Source: an uncultured Sulfurimonas sp. (GTDB lineage Bacteria; Campylobacterota; Campylobacteria; Campylobacterales; Sulfurimonadaceae). From it: a stretch of DNA of 64,000 bases. The stretch spans positions 682,001-746,000 of the forward strand of contig NZ_OY759725.1 in the NCBI RefSeq assembly GCF_963662755.1. Reading direction: 5' to 3'. Both the position numbers and the translations under genes were made by a program. A model generated the notes under the pieces. It was given only the letters and a program-made list of their open reading frames with translations, made no database searches and was not told where the DNA came from. Numbering within the stretch: the first letter of the stretch is position 1; every line of letters starts with the position of its first letter. Of the stretch, positions 61,548-64,000 are shown piece by piece.

Positions 61548-61624
61548 ATCGTATTCCTTAATTTTATAATATGGAAAAAAACTCGAACTTCGTTTAAAAA
61601 ATCAAGCTCACTAAAGTTTTATTT

Positions 61625-61663
61625 CTTGAGATATTATATCAAGTTGAGTGTAACTATGTCAAG
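61625..61663 (-). promoter_or_regulatory. clpB promoter with HspR (HAIR-like) operator
   Basis: On the minus strand, TTGACA (61657-61662), 18 bases, TATAAT (61633-61638). A 7-7-7 inverted repeat at 61643-61663 reads, on the plus strand, GTTGAGT-N7-TGTCAAG (11 of 14 matches to HAIR). A further partial repeat, CTTGAGA-N5-TATCAAG, spans the -10. The layout parallels the cbpA promoter at 25668-25702. Confidence 0.75.
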
Positions 61664-61766
61664 TTATCTTAGTCTTATGTTATTAAAAATAAATTTATAT
61701 CTAAATTAGTATATTTATAATATAATCTTTAAAATTAAGCATTACTTTTTATATTAAGGATTTAAA

Positions 61767-62444
61767 TTGCCTACAATTTTAGAAGCCATTAAGAGCCGTT
61801 CTTCAAAAAGGTCGTATCTTGAAAAAGAGGTATCAAAAGATATTCAAGAAAAAATTTTAGAAGCAGCAAATATGACACCAAGCGGTGCAAATATGCAACC
61901 ATGGATTACATATGCAGTTAGCGATAAAGAGATATTAAAAGAAATTGGAGATGCAATCATTGATAAAATGAATGCGGGGGTAGAACATGACCAATTCATA
62001 CAATATTATCCTATTAAATGGAAAAACCCTTATAAAAAAAGACGCCTTGAAACTGGTGTAGGGCTCTATACTTTAATGGATGTAGATAGAAAAGACATAG
62101 AAAAAAGAACTAAAATGTGGCATGATAATTTTAGATGGTTTGGTGCTCAAACAGTTTTTTTTGTATTTACAGATGAAGCTTTAATTGATAATGCCCAAGG
62201 TGCGTTGATAGACTGCGGTGCTTATATGCAAAGCTTAATGCTCGCGGCTAAAGAGTTTAATCTTGACACTTGTCCACAAGGTTCTACAACAGAGTTTGGA
62301 AAAGTAGTTGCAGAGGTATTAAAAACTCCAGATAATTTAGCACTACTATATAGTGTAGTTATTGGTTATGCGGATGAAGAGGCTAAAATAAACTCTTATC
62401 AACCCCAAAGAGTATCAATAGAGGATAATGTCACTTTTATATAA
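61767..62444 (+). CDS. nitroreductase family protein
   Basis: A 225-residue FMN-dependent nitroreductase-fold protein. The N-terminal IKSRSSKRSYLEKEVSKDI and AANMTPSGANMQPWITYAVS (about 31-50) match the flavin-binding segments, and CGAYMQSLMLAAKEFNLDTC (about 151-170) matches the dimer helix. It would reduce nitro compounds, quinones or a specific natural substrate with NAD(P)H, which cannot be told from sequence. The start is TTG with AAGGAT 8 bases upstream. It overlaps the next gene's 3' end by 8 bases, convergently. Confidence 0.85.
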   Translation: MPTILEAIKSRSSKRSYLEKEVSKDIQEKILEAANMTPSGANMQPWITYAVSDKEILKEIGDAIIDKMNAGVEHDQFIQYYPIKWKNPYKKRRLETGVGLYTLMDVDRKDIEKRTKMWHDNFRWFGAQTVFFVFTDEALIDNAQGALIDCGAYMQSLMLAAKEFNLDTCPQGSTTEFGKVVAEVLKTPDNLALLYSVVIGYADEEAKINSYQPQRVSIEDNVTFI

Positions 62445-63297
62445 TTGACATACCTTTTTGCTCATATCTTTTGAGCATACTCTCATTTCCACTCACTCCA
62501 CCACTATGAATATATAAAATCTCTTCTTTAGTATTAGCAAGTAAAGCTTCCCACATTCCAGGTGCATATATCAAATCAAACTCAATTCCAGATGCCAAAA
62601 GCTTTTTATGTATATCAATAAACTCTTGATATGGTTTTGCAAAATGATACTTTTTTTTAGGCTCTAATATAATTAAATTTTCTGGTATTTCGTGCAAGGC
62701 TTGCATCTGACTTCTTAAGTAAGCAGCATCTCCAACACAAGGAGTTGTATAAACTTTAAACTCTGAAAGAGCTAATGCTAAAAAAAGTGCTGTAGTACCT
62801 GTTCCTGATGGAGTGGCAAGAGATTTAATATTTATATCTTCTTTTCTTATTTCTTTGGCTAAAACTTCTAAGCCTAGTTTTGCTTCTTCAACTGCTCCAC
62901 CTTGGTCTACTATAAACGTAGTAGCATCTATAGTCAATGAAAGAGAAGCTATATAGTCTCGATATAAAGAGTCATCAATCTCTATATGCTTCATTCCCAA
63001 ATTTATAGCATGAAAATAATTTCCATGAGAGAAATTTTTTTGAGTTTGACTTAAAGGTTTTGTATAGTATTCAAATTCCCAGCCCTTTGTATTACACATT
63101 GCTGAAATTGCGAGCATAGCATTTGATTGTGTTCCACCATAAGAGATGATTTTATTTAATTTATTTGAGGGTGTTTGTAAAAGTGTATAGAGTTTTCTGT
63201 ACTTGTTTCCTGCTAAAAATGGATCTATTAAATCATCTCTTTTAACATAAAACTCTCTCCCTTCTAAAGATATCTTAGATATAGGAGAGGCTTTCAT
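62437..63297 (-). CDS. PLP-dependent ACC deaminase / D-cysteine desulfhydrase-like protein
   Basis: A 286-residue fold-type II PLP enzyme. YVKRDDLIDPFLAGNKYRKL (about 17-36) has the catalytic-lysine region, YGGTQSNAMLAISA (about 54-67) the substrate and phosphate loop, and ATPSGTGTTALFLALAL (about 160-176) the glycine loop. The family contains ACC deaminases and D-cysteine desulfhydrases, and many members are misannotated as the former; I do not choose. The nearby gene is a parvulin isomerase 10 bases upstream, with no pathway context. Confidence 0.8.
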   Translation of the reverse strand: MKASPISKISLEGREFYVKRDDLIDPFLAGNKYRKLYTLLQTPSNKLNKIISYGGTQSNAMLAISAMCNTKGWEFEYYTKPLSQTQKNFSHGNYFHAINLGMKHIEIDDSLYRDYIASLSLTIDATTFIVDQGGAVEEAKLGLEVLAKEIRKEDINIKSLATPSGTGTTALFLALALSEFKVYTTPCVGDAAYLRSQMQALHEIPENLIILEPKKKYHFAKPYQEFIDIHKKLLASGIEFDLIYAPGMWEALLANTKEEILYIHSGGVSGNESMLKRYEQKGMSII

Positions 63298-63307
63298 AGA
63301 TAAATAT

Positions 63308-64000
63308 CTATTTTATAGTTGCTTTATTTTTTAATTCTTCCATTTTATCTTGCACTACCACTTTAAATTTTTCCATTTTAAGTCTTTGCTCAATAAATGA
63401 TTTTACTTCTGTAAACTCTAATATTTTTTTATCTTTTTTATCTTCTAAGTAGATAACGTGATATCCAAACTGAGTTTTTACAGGAGCAGATACAGTTCCA
63501 ACTTTCATATCAAATACTTTATCATTAAACTCTGGAACCATTTGACCTTGAGCAAAATAACCTAAATCTCCACCTTTTGGTCCACTTGGTCCTGTTGATT
63601 TTGCTTTAGCTAACTCAATAAATTTACCTTTAAGTGCATTATCTTTTAAAGATTTTAACTCATTTACAATAGATTTAGCTTCATCTTCAGTTTTAACTAA
63701 AATATGACGAGCGTGAACAGTCTCTTTTTCATTAAACTCTTCTTTATTTTTGTCATAATAACTTTTTAACTCTTTGTTTGAAACATTAACTTTATCAAGT
63801 TGTTGTTTTTGCCAAACCTGAATTGCTAACTCTTTTTTTACTCTTTCTTGAACTTTTTCGTACTCATCTTTAAAGTCCTTAGTTTTTAAAACACCTGTTT
63901 TTTTAGCATCTTCAAAAACTAATTCTTTAGCTATTAGTTGCTCCAAAACCTGTTTTCTAAATTCTGCTTGTTTATCAGCTGGAACTTGATTAAATCTACC
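63308..64000 (-). CDS. periplasmic peptidyl-prolyl isomerase (parvulin type), 5' end outside window
   Basis: The last 230 residues of a SurA/PpiD/PEB4-like isomerase; the open frame runs off the right edge with no start in the window. A SurA_N-like helical part (QLIAKELVFEDAKKTGVL) precedes a parvulin domain (HARHILVKTEDEAKSIV, about 100; GGDLGYFAQGQMVPEFND and TQFGYHVIYL), with the active-site histidines and FGYH. It helps fold outer-membrane and secreted proteins. It resembles Campylobacter PEB4 (Cj0596) in layout. Confidence 0.88.
   Translation of the reverse strand, partial: GRFNQVPADKQAEFRKQVLEQLIAKELVFEDAKKTGVLKTKDFKDEYEKVQERVKKELAIQVWQKQQLDKVNVSNKELKSYYDKNKEEFNEKETVHARHILVKTEDEAKSIVNELKSLKDNALKGKFIELAKAKSTGPSGPKGGDLGYFAQGQMVPEFNDKVFDMKVGTVSAPVKTQFGYHVIYLEDKKDKKILEFTEVKSFIEQRLKMEKFKVVVQDKMEELKNKATIK

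Overview
This window comes from the chromosome of a low-GC member of the Campylobacterota (Epsilonproteobacteria), most likely a Sulfurimonas-type chemolithoautotroph. The evidence is an adjacent aclB-aclA pair for ATP citrate lyase (the reductive TCA cycle), a cbpA-hspR heat-shock module, an epsilon-type scattered flagellar gene set, many c-di-GMP signalling proteins, and the rpmH-rnpA-yidD-yidC-jag-mnmE-ruvX block. No insertion sequence, prophage, CRISPR array or recognisable defence island is visible. Coding density is high and nearly every gene looks intact.

Layout. 1-5280: an rRNA operon on the minus strand (promoter, leader, 16S, a single tRNA-Ala, 23S truncated by the window edge). 5336-9300: a pseudopilin-like gene, then aclB-aclA. 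9352-13847: membrane glycosyltransferase, trpG/pabA-type glutaminase, galU, AI-2E family permease and an orphan ABC permease. 13853-20488: flagellar genes flgK, flgN, flgM, flgJ, flgI (with candidate sigma28 and sigma54 promoters) plus rsmD, an exonuclease and three genes of unknown function. 20587-24284: a GGDEF-EAL protein and murA. 24321-25702: the cbpA-hspR operon with a HAIR-type operator. 25795-33199: a four-gene signalling operon (REC-kinase, REC-HD-GYP, hybrid kinase with a periplasmic sensor, REC-PilZ). 33232-41145: purH, a second HD-GYP regulator, a phosphofructokinase, a MOSC protein and purL. 41218-47008: greB, HDOD protein, rnr, holA and an envelope protein. 47009-47235: a hairpin-rich repeat. 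47236-53310: ilvC, an unknown gene, ruvX, mnmE, jag and yidC. 53313-54105: yidD, rnpA and rpmH. 54201-56845: a Fur-family regulator and a TonB-dependent receptor that share a palindromic operator. 56963-64000: a GGDEF/ESL protein, a tetraheme cytochrome, clpB with a second HAIR-type promoter, a nitroreductase, a PLP enzyme and the 3' part of a parvulin isomerase.

How it fits together. Three regulatory circuits can be read directly from the DNA. (1) The HspR repressor encoded here appears to control both its own operon and clpB, 36 kb away, through TTGACA-N18-TATAAT promoters overlapped by a HAIR-like inverted repeat. (2) A Fur-family repressor appears to control itself and a TonB receptor through a TGCGA-N5-TCGCA-type palindrome present three times. 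(3) The late flagellar genes flgM-flgN-flgK are preceded by a near-consensus sigma28 promoter. A further layer is c-di-GMP: two GGDEF/EAL-type proteins, two HD-GYP phosphodiesterases and a PilZ protein lie in one window. The rnpA gene apparently lacks an ATG, GTG or TTG start in front of its conserved N-terminus and may start at ATT inside rpmH.
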